Of a stretch of DNA of 30,529 nucleotides, positions 15,489 to 23,238 are shown piece by piece. Origin of the DNA: an uncultured Emergencia sp. GTDB lineage: Bacteria; Bacillota; Clostridia; Peptostreptococcales; Anaerovoracaceae. Position numbers and translations under genes: made by a program. Every line of letters begins with the position of its first letter. Position 1 is the stretch's first letter. The notes beneath the pieces were generated by a model, which saw nothing but the letters and a program-made list of their open reading frames with translations, searched no databases and was not told where the DNA came from. The stretch is taken from assembly GCA_902476665.1 (NCBI GenBank), contig CABSEO010000001.1, forward strand, positions 1-30,529. The letters are read 5' to 3'.

Positions 15489-15512
15489 GTATGCGAAAAA
15501 ATAAAACTTTGT

Positions 15513-16889
15513 TTATAACAAGTTATATTTATTTAATTTGTTATAAAGAGTCTGCCTTGCAATTTTCAGTTCTTTTGCAGTTCGGGTTATGCTGTAGCGA
15601 TTGCGTTTTAAAGCCGATTCAAGAATGTCCTTTTCTAGGGCATCCATTTGACTGGCAAGAGAAGTGAAGGGCTTGATATACTCTACACGCTCTTCAGCTC
15701 CTTTTGTGCGGACGGCATCATAAGAAACTTTAACAGGACTCTTTTTTTTGCTGAGCATGTAATCTGGAATATCTCCAAATGAAATATCCCCGGAACTTTT
15801 TATGGTACAGGCATATTCAATAACATTTTTTAGCTCGCGAATATTACCCTCCCATGGATAATTGGTAAAAAAATCGATTACATCATCCATTACTCCAGTG
15901 ATATTGTGATTAAGCAGAGTGTTGTAATAATTAATATAGTGGCTACAGAGCAGGGGAATGTCATCTTTTCGCTCTCGCAGCGGCGGTATTGAAAAGCTGG
16001 CAACATTCAGCCGGTAGAAGAGATCTTTTCTGAAATCCCCTGATTGAACCATCTGGTTAAGTCTTTCATTGGTTGAGGCTAAAATTCTTACATCAGTTTC
16101 TCTTTCAAAGCTTTCTCCCACTCTTCGGATTGACTTGTTTTCAATTGCTCTCAGAAGTTTGCCCTGCAGTTCCAGAGAAATAGAATTGATTTCATCAAGA
16201 AAAAGAGTACCTCCTTCTGCAACTTCAAACAGCCCCGGCTTGTCCACTGCGCCAGTAAAACTTCCTTTTGAGGAACCAAAAAGAATGCTCTCCATCAAAT
16301 TGCTGGGAATTGCCGCACAGTTTTGGATGATGAAAGGTTTTCTTTTTCTGGGACTGTTGGCGTGGATGGTATGTGCAATGAGTTCTTTGCCTGTACCTGT
16401 TTCTCCATAGATCAGAATATTTGCATCACCTTTTGCCAGCATACGAAGTCTTTCAAAACTGGATTTAAAAGTGGTATTCTGTGTCAGAATATCTTCAAAA
16501 TTATATTTAGCCGAAACAGAAGACTTTTTTCTCTTTCCCGGTTTTCCGCTCAGCTCGATTGACATAACCATACAGCCTACAACTCCGGTTTCGTTAATCA
16601 GCGGATAGGCGGAATTGAGAGACTTTTTCGGTACACCGTTGACTTCAAAAAGCTGAACTTCATTGACAATCACGCTCTTCGTGTCTATTGCGCGAAATAA
16701 CGTAAAATCCTCCCGCTTGAAAAAGGGGTAAAGGTCAAAGACAGATCTTCCAACCGCATCTTCGTAACGCATCATGTTGATCTGATCGTTGTAGTCTTCG
16801 TAGTAAAGTACTTTGCCATTGGGATCACAGATTAAAATTGAGTCAGTATAGCTGAAGAGTTCTTTGAATACTTTATCGTCTGCTTTCAT
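15513..16889 (-). CDS. Sigma-54-dependent activator, RocR-like (PAS, AAA+, Fis-type HTH)
   Basis: A 458-residue enhancer-binding protein that remodels sigma-54 RNA polymerase with ATP. It has an N-terminal PAS-type sensor (about 5-115: SILICDPNGKVLYYEDYND), a central AAA+ domain (about 133-375) with Walker A GETGTGKE (162-169), sigma-54-contacting loop GSFTGA (209-214, consensus GAFTGA) and Walker B GGTLFLDE (226-233). A C-terminal Fis-type helix-turn-helix follows (ITRTAKELKIARQTLYNKL). Length and layout resemble Bacillus RocR, which activates arginine catabolism including arginase. That fits the divergent ureohydrolase operon, which has a near-consensus -24/-12 promoter. AGGAGG lies 8 bases upstream of the ATG. 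The activating signal is unknown. Confidence 0.92.
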   Translation of the reverse strand: MKADDKVFKELFSYTDSILICDPNGKVLYYEDYNDQINMMRYEDAVGRSVFDLYPFFKREDFTLFRAIDTKSVIVNEVQLFEVNGVPKKSLNSAYPLINETGVVGCMVMSIELSGKPGKRKKSSVSAKYNFEDILTQNTTFKSSFERLRMLAKGDANILIYGETGTGKELIAHTIHANSPRKRKPFIIQNCAAIPSNLMESILFGSSKGSFTGAVDKPGLFEVAEGGTLFLDEINSISLELQGKLLRAIENKSIRRVGESFERETDVRILASTNERLNQMVQSGDFRKDLFYRLNVASFSIPPLRERKDDIPLLCSHYINYYNTLLNHNITGVMDDVIDFFTNYPWEGNIRELKNVIEYACTIKSSGDISFGDIPDYMLSKKKSPVKVSYDAVRTKGAEERVEYIKPFTSLASQMDALEKDILESALKRNRYSITRTAKELKIARQTLYNKLNKYNLL

Positions 16890-16919
16890 TTTAAAAACCT
16901 CCTATTATATAAGCTAGCA

Positions 16920-16968
16920 GATAAAATGCAAAATCACAAGACAAAATGTATAAAAAAAGGACAAAATG
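16920..16968. repeat. Three 9-bp direct repeats at exact 20-bp period, probable activator sites
   Basis: GATAAAATG (16920-16928), GACAAAATG (16940-16948) and GACAAAATG (16960-16968) begin exactly 20 bases apart. They lie in the 303-base gap between the sigma-54 activator and the ureohydrolase operon: 31-79 bases before the activator's start codon and 158-206 bases upstream of the -24 element. Both distances suit an enhancer site for the activator that also touches its own promoter. A further similar sequence (CATTTTTGT) in the other orientation lies near 17018. Confidence 0.55.
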
Positions 16969-17125
16969 ACCAAAAAAATTACAAGTTATTTCAAAATTCC
17001 TAAAACTGCATTGACCATTTTTGTTATCTGACTAATTATTACTTTTTCATTTAATAAAGCGTTTTCAAGGAGTAGGGAGAACTATAAAAAACATATGCCT
17101 GGTTTTAGTTTTTCTCTGACGAAAA

Positions 17126-17141
17126 TGGCATGTTTGTTGCA
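17126..17141 (+). promoter_or_regulatory. Sigma-54 (-24/-12) promoter of the ureohydrolase-TRAP-LUD operon
   Basis: TGGCA (17126-17130), six bases, then TTGCA (17137-17141) match the sigma-54 consensus TGGCAC-N5-TTGCA with the invariant GG and GC correctly spaced. Transcription would start near 17151, about 40 bases before the ureohydrolase ATG. The divergently encoded AAA+ activator supports the assignment. Confidence 0.85.
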
Positions 17142-17192
17142 ATATAATTAAGCAGATGCATCAAATTATGAGAGTGGAGGAGACTATTTGTT

Positions 17193-18089
17193 ATGGATAA
17201 ACTGAAATTTGGTATGTATGGTCTTAATTATGACACAGAGGCAGGAAGAGGCTGGCCGGGCGCCAGATATGCTCCTCAAAGTATTAGAGCAGCACTTTCG
17301 GGAATAATGAACAGAGCTGAGGACGGAAAGTTGTTTGACGTATGCAACAATTATCTTGTAGATTATAACAAAATTGATCTGAAAGATTTTGGAAATGCAG
17401 ATGAGATTGTGCATTATGATCATTATCAGGCACTTCAAGAGATGGCCGCTGAAATTGTGAAAATTATGGATGAAGGATATAAGCCGCTGTTGCTGGGCGG
17501 AGATCATTCTGTAACAAATGCGGGATTTATGGCGCTGCATGAAAAAGCCGACGGAAAAATTGGAATCATTGACCTTGATGCGCATTTGGATTTGAAGTTT
17601 GATTCACCGGTACAAGGGAGATTTTCCGGAAGCAGTGAGATTCGAAGGGCAATTGAAATGGAAAAATATGATGCAGCCAATGTGGTGGAAATAGGACCTA
17701 GGGGATTTAATTATCCTGAGCATTATCATTTCATTAAAGAAAGTGGAATGACTGTTTTTACCCCGAGAGATGTTTTCGAACTCGGCACTGACAAAGTTGC
17801 TGCAAGAACGTTGGAAATTGTGAGAAAAAATACGGATTATGTGTATCTTACGGTGGATATCGACGCATTGGATATGGCTTATGCGTTGGGTTCAGGCGGC
17901 CAAGAACCGGCCGGGTTAACGCATTTTCAGATGTCAGATCTCATTAGAGCTTTTGCACCTTACGTTGATGTGGTTGATTTTGTAGAAGTAAACCCAATGA
18001 CAGACCATCGAGAACTTACCAGTCATGTTGCGGCAAATTTGATTCTTGATTATATCTCAGCTGCTTTTTATGATGCCTTTGAGAAGTAG
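17193..18089 (+). CDS. Arginase/agmatinase-family ureohydrolase
   Basis: Binuclear manganese hydrolase family that removes urea from a guanidino compound (arginine, agmatine, guanidinobutyrate and similar) or formamide from formiminoglutamate. The 298-residue product keeps all six metal ligands: His105 (GGDHS), Asp129, His131 and Asp133 (DAHLD), Asp222 and Asp224 (VDIDALD). The segment after the last ligands is DMAYALGSGGQEPAGLT, where most family members read DPAxAPGTGTPEPGGLT, so two prolines are replaced. GGAGGAG lies 9 bases upstream of the ATG. It is the first gene after a sigma-54 promoter and is followed by a TRAP transporter, suggesting hydrolysis of an imported guanidino or amidino carboxylate. 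The exact substrate is open. Confidence 0.88.
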   Translation: MDKLKFGMYGLNYDTEAGRGWPGARYAPQSIRAALSGIMNRAEDGKLFDVCNNYLVDYNKIDLKDFGNADEIVHYDHYQALQEMAAEIVKIMDEGYKPLLLGGDHSVTNAGFMALHEKADGKIGIIDLDAHLDLKFDSPVQGRFSGSSEIRRAIEMEKYDAANVVEIGPRGFNYPEHYHFIKESGMTVFTPRDVFELGTDKVAARTLEIVRKNTDYVYLTVDIDALDMAYALGSGGQEPAGLTHFQMSDLIRAFAPYVDVVDFVEVNPMTDHRELTSHVAANLILDYISAAFYDAFEK

Positions 18090-18115
18090 TTTGTCCCAGA
18101 GAGGTAGGGAAAAGA

Positions 18116-18649
18116 ATGAAATATTTATTAAAGCTAAACAACATTATCGTTAAGATTGAACAGGTAGTACTGGCGTGCAGTATTATCGCTATGGCCGTGA
18201 TACTTATACTCAATGTCCTTGGCAGATTTTTGCTGCACAAAGGGATTTCTTCGGCGGAAGAACTTGGACAGGATCTGATTATTTTTGTCACTTTCATTGG
18301 TTTAAGTTACTGTGCAACTACAGGAAAACACATCAATATGCTGGCAATTTTTGATCTTCTGCCTGAAAAAATGAGAAAAGCTGATGCCTTTCTCATTTCG
18401 GGAGTGACAGCGGTGACAATGGGAATTTTAACAGCAATAGGGTTTCAGTATGTCGGCATTATGTATCAAATTGGAAAGGTTTCTATTAATCTGCATATTC
18501 CGATGTACCTGATTGTGCTGGTGGTATCCGTAGGATTCCTTTTTGCCTGCCTGCAGTATGTGCTAATATTTATTCAGAATATAGTGCATAAAGAAGTTTA
18601 TATCGGACTGACGGAAGCTTATCGAGTTCCGGCAAAGGAGGGAGAGTAA
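18116..18649 (+). CDS. TRAP transporter small membrane subunit (DctQ type)
   Basis: A 177-residue, four-helix membrane protein that pairs with the large TRAP subunit. The four hydrophobic segments lie around residues 17-40, 52-68, 90-110 and 126-150. FLLHKGISSAEELGQDLIIF is the typical sequence between helices 1 and 2, and HINM marks the conserved loop after helix 2. It starts 26 bases after the ureohydrolase and ends one base before the DctM ATG, implying coupled translation. Confidence 0.9.
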   Translation: MKYLLKLNNIIVKIEQVVLACSIIAMAVILILNVLGRFLLHKGISSAEELGQDLIIFVTFIGLSYCATTGKHINMLAIFDLLPEKMRKADAFLISGVTAVTMGILTAIGFQYVGIMYQIGKVSINLHIPMYLIVLVVSVGFLFACLQYVLIFIQNIVHKEVYIGLTEAYRVPAKEGE

Positions 18650-18650
18650 A

Positions 18651-19925
18651 ATGCTTGCAACCTTATTGATTATTATGTTCGCCTGTCTGATATTGGGGTT
18701 GCCTATGTTTATGTCCATGGTACTCAGTTCGACAGTTTCCGTTCTGGTATTTCTGCCCCAGCTGCCGCCAAATACGATTGTACAGCAGTTAATGAGTGGC
18801 GTAGGATCTTTTGCCTTGCTGGCAATTCCATTGTTTATTTTTGCAGCGGATATTATGAGTTCGGGGCGAACGGCAACTCGTCTTGTGGATTTAATGAAAG
18901 CTTTTGTAGGACATATTTATGGAGGTCTTGGGGCTACCATGGCCTGCACATGTACATTATTCGGTGCCATTTCCGGGTCTACACAGGCTACCGTAGTGGC
19001 GATCGGAAAGACAATGCGCCCCAATATGCTAAAGGCCGGATACAGAGATGAAGATATCAATGGGCTAATTGTAGCGTCTGCTAACATTGCTATGTTTATA
19101 CCTCCTAGTGTGGCTATGATCATGTACTGCGTAGTGACAGGCACTTCTGTAGGAGAAATGTTTATTGCAGGTATCGGTCCCGGCATCATGCTTTGTGTGC
19201 TGTTCTGTCTATATTCACATTTTCATTCCAAGAGACTTGATGTGGCTAAAATGGAAAAGACCACATGGAAAGAGAGAGGCCAGGCATTAAAAAAGGCACT
19301 GCTGCCACTGGGATTTCCAGTTGTTGTAGTGGGTAGTATTTATTCGGGACTAGCCAGTCCGACAGAGGCTGCAGCCATTTCAGTTTTATACGCATTTATC
19401 TTGGAAGTCTGCATTTACAGAACAGTAAAGCTAAAAGATATTGGTAAAATTGCTTTGTCTACAGGAGCAGTTACAGCGACTTTGTTCATCCTGCTCTCCA
19501 GCGGACAAATCTTTTCACTGGTGCTGACTTACGCAAATGTACCACAGATGCTGACAAGCGGGATTTTGGGAGACAATCCGTCACAGATTCTCATTTTGGC
19601 CTGTGTGACCTTATTTTTCTTTATCGCATGTATGTTTGTCGATCCGTTGGTAGCTATCGTTGTTTTAACTCCTATGTTCTACGGTCCAGCAATGGCGGCG
19701 GGGATTGATCCAATTTGGCTGGGGATTATCATCACTATGCAGAATACCGTAGGAGCTGTGTCACCGCCGTTCGGGTGCAATATATTTACTGCTTGTGCGG
19801 CATTTGATGTGCCATATACAAGGGTGGTAAAAGGTTTGCCGGCTTATATGGTTATTCTGATTGTAATATCAGTATTACTGATTTTCTTTCCGCAGATTAT
19901 TACATTTTACAGAGTGTTTATTTAA
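18651..19925 (+). CDS. TRAP transporter large permease subunit (DctM type)
   Basis: A 424-residue, roughly 12-helix membrane permease that moves solute from the periplasmic-type binding protein using a sodium gradient. Typical DctM segments are the N-terminal LGLPMFMSMVLS, LLAIPLFIFAADIMSSGRTA, FGAISGSTQATVVAIGK (the scoop and sodium-site region), IPPSVAMIMYC, GLASPTEAAAISVLYAF and the C-terminal MQNTVGAVSPPFGCNIF. Length and motifs are complete. Confidence 0.93.
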   Translation: MLATLLIIMFACLILGLPMFMSMVLSSTVSVLVFLPQLPPNTIVQQLMSGVGSFALLAIPLFIFAADIMSSGRTATRLVDLMKAFVGHIYGGLGATMACTCTLFGAISGSTQATVVAIGKTMRPNMLKAGYRDEDINGLIVASANIAMFIPPSVAMIMYCVVTGTSVGEMFIAGIGPGIMLCVLFCLYSHFHSKRLDVAKMEKTTWKERGQALKKALLPLGFPVVVVGSIYSGLASPTEAAAISVLYAFILEVCIYRTVKLKDIGKIALSTGAVTATLFILLSSGQIFSLVLTYANVPQMLTSGILGDNPSQILILACVTLFFFIACMFVDPLVAIVVLTPMFYGPAMAAGIDPIWLGIIITMQNTVGAVSPPFGCNIFTACAAFDVPYTRVVKGLPAYMVILIVISVLLIFFPQIITFYRVFI

Positions 19926-19948
19926 TAAAATGAGAAAGGAGAATAAAA

Positions 19949-21007
19949 ATGAAGAAGAAGTTGTTAAGTTTAATTACAGGTATATCCCTTATTTTGGCAT
20001 GCTTTACAGCTTGTGGTGGCGACTCAGACCAGAGTGCAGCCTCGGGAGAGAAGGAAACCTGGAAGCTGGCTCATACAGAATCTCAGGATACAATGTATGA
20101 CATGTGGGCAAATGAGTTTGCAAAACTGGTCAACGAAAAATCTGGAGGAAGAATTACAGTTGAAGTATATCCTGTAGGACAGTTAGGGGATTCCGCAGCT
20201 CAGCTTGAAATGATTCAGACTGGTGGAATTGATATAGGAATTTTTGCTTCCGGGGATGTAGGAAGTACTTTTCCTGCAGCCCAAGCGTTATCGCTGAATT
20301 TTCTATTCAGTGAGGATAATAAAGTTAATGAAAAGGTATTAACTGAAGGAGAAGCAACAAAGAAGCTGAATGATATGTTTGAAGAGAAAGGAATCCATGT
20401 ATATGACTGGATGTCTTTAGGCAATATGCAATGGACAGCCAACAAACCACTGCAGACTTTGGAAGACTTTAACGGATTTAAAATGAGAATCATGGCATCA
20501 CCGTTGATTGCAGCAAATTATGAAGCTCTGGGAGCAAGCCCTACAAACGTGGCTTTCATGGAAACATATAGCGCATTGCAGCTGAAAACTGTGGAAGGAA
20601 CGGAACAGCCTCTCAATGCTATTGAAGAAATGAAGTTTTATGAGGTGCAGGATTATATCACCATGTCCAATCATGCACAGATGGCAAGCTTCGTTGCTTT
20701 TAACGGAGACTTTTATAACGGCCTCAGTGATGAAGACAAGCAAATTCTTGACAGTATAAAAGCAGAAATGGAAGGCTTTGCATCAGATACATTGGAGAAA
20801 GTACTGCAGGAAAAATTTGATATTATCATGGAAAAGAAACCAGAGATGAAGGTGGTGGAGTTGACAGAGGAACAAAGGCAGGCTTTTGTAGATGCCAGCA
20901 GTGTTGTCAGAGATGATATTGTAGAATATGCAGGGGAAGAAGGCAAGGAAATCATGGAACTTGTAATTGCTGATGTAGAAAAATATGAAAAAGAGCTCAA
21001 TGAATAA
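19949..21007 (+). CDS. TRAP transporter solute-binding lipoprotein (DctP type)
   Basis: A 352-residue extracytoplasmic substrate-binding protein, membrane-anchored as a lipoprotein. A basic N-terminus and hydrophobic stretch lead to two possible lipobox cysteines, Cys18 (ILAC) and Cys22 (FTAC); the following Gly-Gly favours Cys22. Arg180 in FNGFKMRIMAS is the family arginine that forms the salt bridge with the ligand carboxylate, so the cargo is expected to be a carboxylic acid. NVAFMETYSALQLKTVEGTE is the typical second signature. A site AGAAAGGAG precedes the ATG. The gene order ureohydrolase-Q-M-P suggests that the imported acid is the ureohydrolase substrate. Confidence 0.92.
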   Translation: MKKKLLSLITGISLILACFTACGGDSDQSAASGEKETWKLAHTESQDTMYDMWANEFAKLVNEKSGGRITVEVYPVGQLGDSAAQLEMIQTGGIDIGIFASGDVGSTFPAAQALSLNFLFSEDNKVNEKVLTEGEATKKLNDMFEEKGIHVYDWMSLGNMQWTANKPLQTLEDFNGFKMRIMASPLIAANYEALGASPTNVAFMETYSALQLKTVEGTEQPLNAIEEMKFYEVQDYITMSNHAQMASFVAFNGDFYNGLSDEDKQILDSIKAEMEGFASDTLEKVLQEKFDIIMEKKPEMKVVELTEEQRQAFVDASSVVRDDIVEYAGEEGKEIMELVIADVEKYEKELNE

Positions 21008-21725
21008 TTTTCGTATCAATGATGCGGCTTATGATGTTGCTGCAATTAAAAAACAGTTTTATGAATGCAAAGGAAAAAACGCTGTAAAGCATCTGCGGGA
21101 GAATGGATTTCAGGCATATTATACAGAAAATAGGGAAGCGGCGGCGAACTTGCTGCTTTCCCTGATTCCTGACGAATCAGTGATAGGAGTGGGTGATTCA
21201 CATACTGTTTACAGTCTGAATCTAGACGACGACCTTGAGAAAAAAGGATGCAGAGCAATTCCAAACATAGCTGCACTGAATCTTCACAGTTGGAAAAGTG
21301 ATGCAAATTATGGATATCTTAAGGCCCCAACTCGTGAAGAGGCCAAAGCTATTCTTGCTGAATATCTGACAGCCGATGTTTTTCTTCTGGGGGCAAATGC
21401 CATTACAATGAAAGGCGAAATTGTCAATGTGGATGGTGTAGGAAACCGGGTTGCAGGAAGTCTTTATGGTGCTGATAGAATCATTGTTGTTGCTGGTGTT
21501 AACAAACTGGTGCCTGATGAAAATGCCGCAAGAGAGCGAATCCGGTTTATTGCAGCTCCTATGGATAATATTAAATATGGAGATGAATGTGCTTGTGTGA
21601 AGTGTGGAATCTGTCCCAGCTGCAGATCATTGGAAAGAATCTGTAATATTACAGTGATTCTGCACAGAAAACCCATTGAATCCGATTTCCATGTGATCAT
21701 CGTAGGAGAAGAACTGGGATTTTAA
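21000..21725 (+). CDS. LUD-domain protein (LutC/DUF1121-like)
   Basis: A 241-residue member of the LUD superfamily, whose best-known members belong to the LutABC lactate oxidation system; the role of stand-alone members is not established. Family marks are the N-terminal alpha/beta region with IGVGDSHTVYSL, FLLGANAITMKGEIVNVDG, NRVAGSLYGADRIIVVAGVNK and the C-terminal RICNITVILHRKP. The tail before that holds a cysteine cluster, CACVKCGICPSC, which could bind a metal or iron-sulfur cluster. The ATG at 21000 overlaps the last 8 bases of the DctP gene and was preferred; an in-frame ATG at 20985 is possible and neither has a strong ribosome site. It closes the sigma-54 operon. Confidence 0.8.
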   Translation: MNNFRINDAAYDVAAIKKQFYECKGKNAVKHLRENGFQAYYTENREAAANLLLSLIPDESVIGVGDSHTVYSLNLDDDLEKKGCRAIPNIAALNLHSWKSDANYGYLKAPTREEAKAILAEYLTADVFLLGANAITMKGEIVNVDGVGNRVAGSLYGADRIIVVAGVNKLVPDENAARERIRFIAAPMDNIKYGDECACVKCGICPSCRSLERICNITVILHRKPIESDFHVIIVGEELGF

Positions 21726-21751
21726 AAGATATTATATATAATTGTAGCCAG

Positions 21752-21797
21752 AGGGCTGCGGAAAAAGAAGGAATTCTTTTTTTCTGCGGCCCTTTTT
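21752..21797 (+). terminator. Intrinsic terminator of the ureohydrolase-TRAP-LUD operon
   Basis: AGGGCTGCGGAAAAAGAA (from 21752) pairs with TTCTTTTTTTCTGCGGCCCT, with small mismatches, followed by TTTTT ending at 21797. Confidence 0.82.
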
Positions 21798-21843
21798 GTG
21801 GTAAAATAAAAGACAATGAGAGAAAATATCGGGGAGGATTATG

Positions 21844-22671
21844 ATGATTAGAGAGCAAACGGAAAACTATACCATGCATTGCAGGGGAGAGTGCAGATAT
21901 TTGACCCTGCGCAGCTTTGAAGTATATAAAGACCTTGTACACCTGTTTACTACACGCTTTGCAGGAGTGAGCAGCGGCTGCTGCAGCAGCTGGAATTTTG
22001 GAGCGTGGGATCTGGATTCTGCGGAAAATATCCGAAAGAACTATGGAATCCTGGCGGAGATTCTGGAAGTATCTCCGGACAGAATGATTCGCACTGCTCA
22101 GACTCATACTTCTAATATCCGGGCAGTTACAGAGGCCGATGGAGGTAAAGGCATTACTAGAATTCGTGACTATGATGATGTGGATGGTCTGGTAACGGAC
22201 ATTAAGGGGCTTGCTCTTGTGACCGGTCATGCAGACTGTAATGCGGTTTATTTCTATGATCCTGTCAGACGGGTTATCGGTCTTGCACATTCCGGATGGA
22301 AGGGAACCCTTGCAGGTATCAGCAGTGCTATGATTGACAAAATGGAGCATGATTACGGATGCAGAGCCGGGGACATTGTGACAGGTCTGGGACCGGCCCT
22401 TTGTCAGGACTGTTTTGAGATCGACAAGGATGTAGCAGATGGCTTTTTTGAAAAGAATGAAGCATACAGACAGTTTGCATATAATAAAGGCGTCAAATAC
22501 TATCTGGACTTGAAGAGGGTTATCCGATATGATCTGTTGCAGAAGGGAGTGAGAGCAGAACATATCAGCGATATGGAGCTTTGCACAAAATGCAATAAAG
22601 ACATCTTCTTTTCACATCGGGGACATCACGGAAAACGGGGAATTATGGCGGCGGCAATGATGTTACGATGA
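21844..22671 (+). CDS. pgeF: Peptidoglycan editing factor PgeF (YfiH family)
   Basis: YfiH/PgeF proteins (once called multicopper polyphenol oxidases or laccases) bind zinc at a Cys-His-His site. In E. coli PgeF corrects L-serine misincorporated in place of L-alanine in the peptidoglycan stem. In the 275-residue product, the three ligands are His88 (TAQTHTSNI), Cys132 (GHADCNAVYFYDP) and His149 (IGLAHSGWKGT). Other conserved pieces are VDGLVTD, GLGPALCQDCFEID, the C-terminal LCTKCNKDIFFSHR and GRxx-like KRGIMAAAMMLR. The usual ADCVP reads ADCNA here. The ATG at 21844 is better spaced from GGGGAGG than the one at 21841. It is unrelated to the catabolic modules next to it. Confidence 0.9.
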   Translation: MIREQTENYTMHCRGECRYLTLRSFEVYKDLVHLFTTRFAGVSSGCCSSWNFGAWDLDSAENIRKNYGILAEILEVSPDRMIRTAQTHTSNIRAVTEADGGKGITRIRDYDDVDGLVTDIKGLALVTGHADCNAVYFYDPVRRVIGLAHSGWKGTLAGISSAMIDKMEHDYGCRAGDIVTGLGPALCQDCFEIDKDVADGFFEKNEAYRQFAYNKGVKYYLDLKRVIRYDLLQKGVRAEHISDMELCTKCNKDIFFSHRGHHGKRGIMAAAMMLR

Positions 22672-22796
22672 GCCGGTCGTAACGAAACCTGCTGTGTATG
22701 TAACCAGAAGATATTGACACAAATTCTTTGAATTCAGTTCTGTTTTATGACGGTGTGGAAAAAACAGATGCAGCATTTACAGAATGAAGGACGGTG

Positions 22797-23099
22797 ATGA
22801 TTCTTACTGTGACTGATATTGAAAATACTGCTTCAGAGTTTCAGTCTCTGATTGATTTCTGTCTGGAAAACTGCATGTATATTGTTTTGACAAGACGACA
22901 TACAGGCGGAATTCCTAGGGAGACACTGCGGGCGTTGGCAGATGAAAGAATTACACAGCTCAAGGAAAGGAAGAATGAAAATGTGAAGCATGCCGAGACA
23001 GAACCAATTTCAGAAATCAGGAAATACAGATTCGGAAATCGGAACAGCATGAAACGGCAGTTAAGAGAGAAAATATATGAGGTATATAAATATGTATAA
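22797..23099 (+). CDS. Small hypothetical protein, unknown function
   Basis: A 100-residue frame starting at an ATG with AAGGA 5 bases upstream. I do not recognise it. The N-terminal half is mixed alpha/beta (ILTVTDIENTASEFQSLIDF, then MYIVLTRRHTGGIP). The C-terminal half is highly charged and probably helical (LADERITQLKERKNENVKH, then KRQLREKIYEVYKYV), with no membrane segment. The C-terminal region is rich in Arg and Lys, which would suit nucleic-acid or phospholipid binding, but this is only composition. Its stop overlaps the start of the next small frame by 8 bases, which supports both being translated. Confidence 0.5.
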   Translation: MILTVTDIENTASEFQSLIDFCLENCMYIVLTRRHTGGIPRETLRALADERITQLKERKNENVKHAETEPISEIRKYRFGNRNSMKRQLREKIYEVYKYV

Positions 23100-23238
23100 A
23101 GAACAAAAGGATTCGCTAGAAGAAGATTTGTCGAATTTTGAGATGTACAGACGTAAATTCAGTCTGAGTGGTTTTTTTGTACTGATGCTGTTTGGGATAT
23201 CTGTCTCTTTTATCAGCAGGAAATGGATTACGGATTGA
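23092..23238 (+). CDS. Tiny putative membrane protein (48 residues), possibly a broken gene start
   Basis: The ATG at 23092 overlaps the end of the preceding gene by 8 bases. The product has an acidic/charged N-terminus (KEQKDSLEEDLSNFEMYRRK), then one hydrophobic segment (SGFFVLMLFGISVSFI) and a short basic tail. No clear ribosome site is visible, so translational coupling would be needed. A different frame immediately after the stop (from about 23234) continues as IFEIPYKILLWVGNYAFENL, so the true protein may have been longer and be interrupted by a frameshift. I do not recognise the family. Confidence 0.35.
   Translation: MYKEQKDSLEEDLSNFEMYRRKFSLSGFFVLMLFGISVSFISRKWITD

Noticed and set aside
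21844..22671. Annotating the YfiH protein as a laccase or polyphenol oxidase
   Set aside because: The conserved Cys-His-His site binds zinc, and the better-supported role is peptidoglycan editing.
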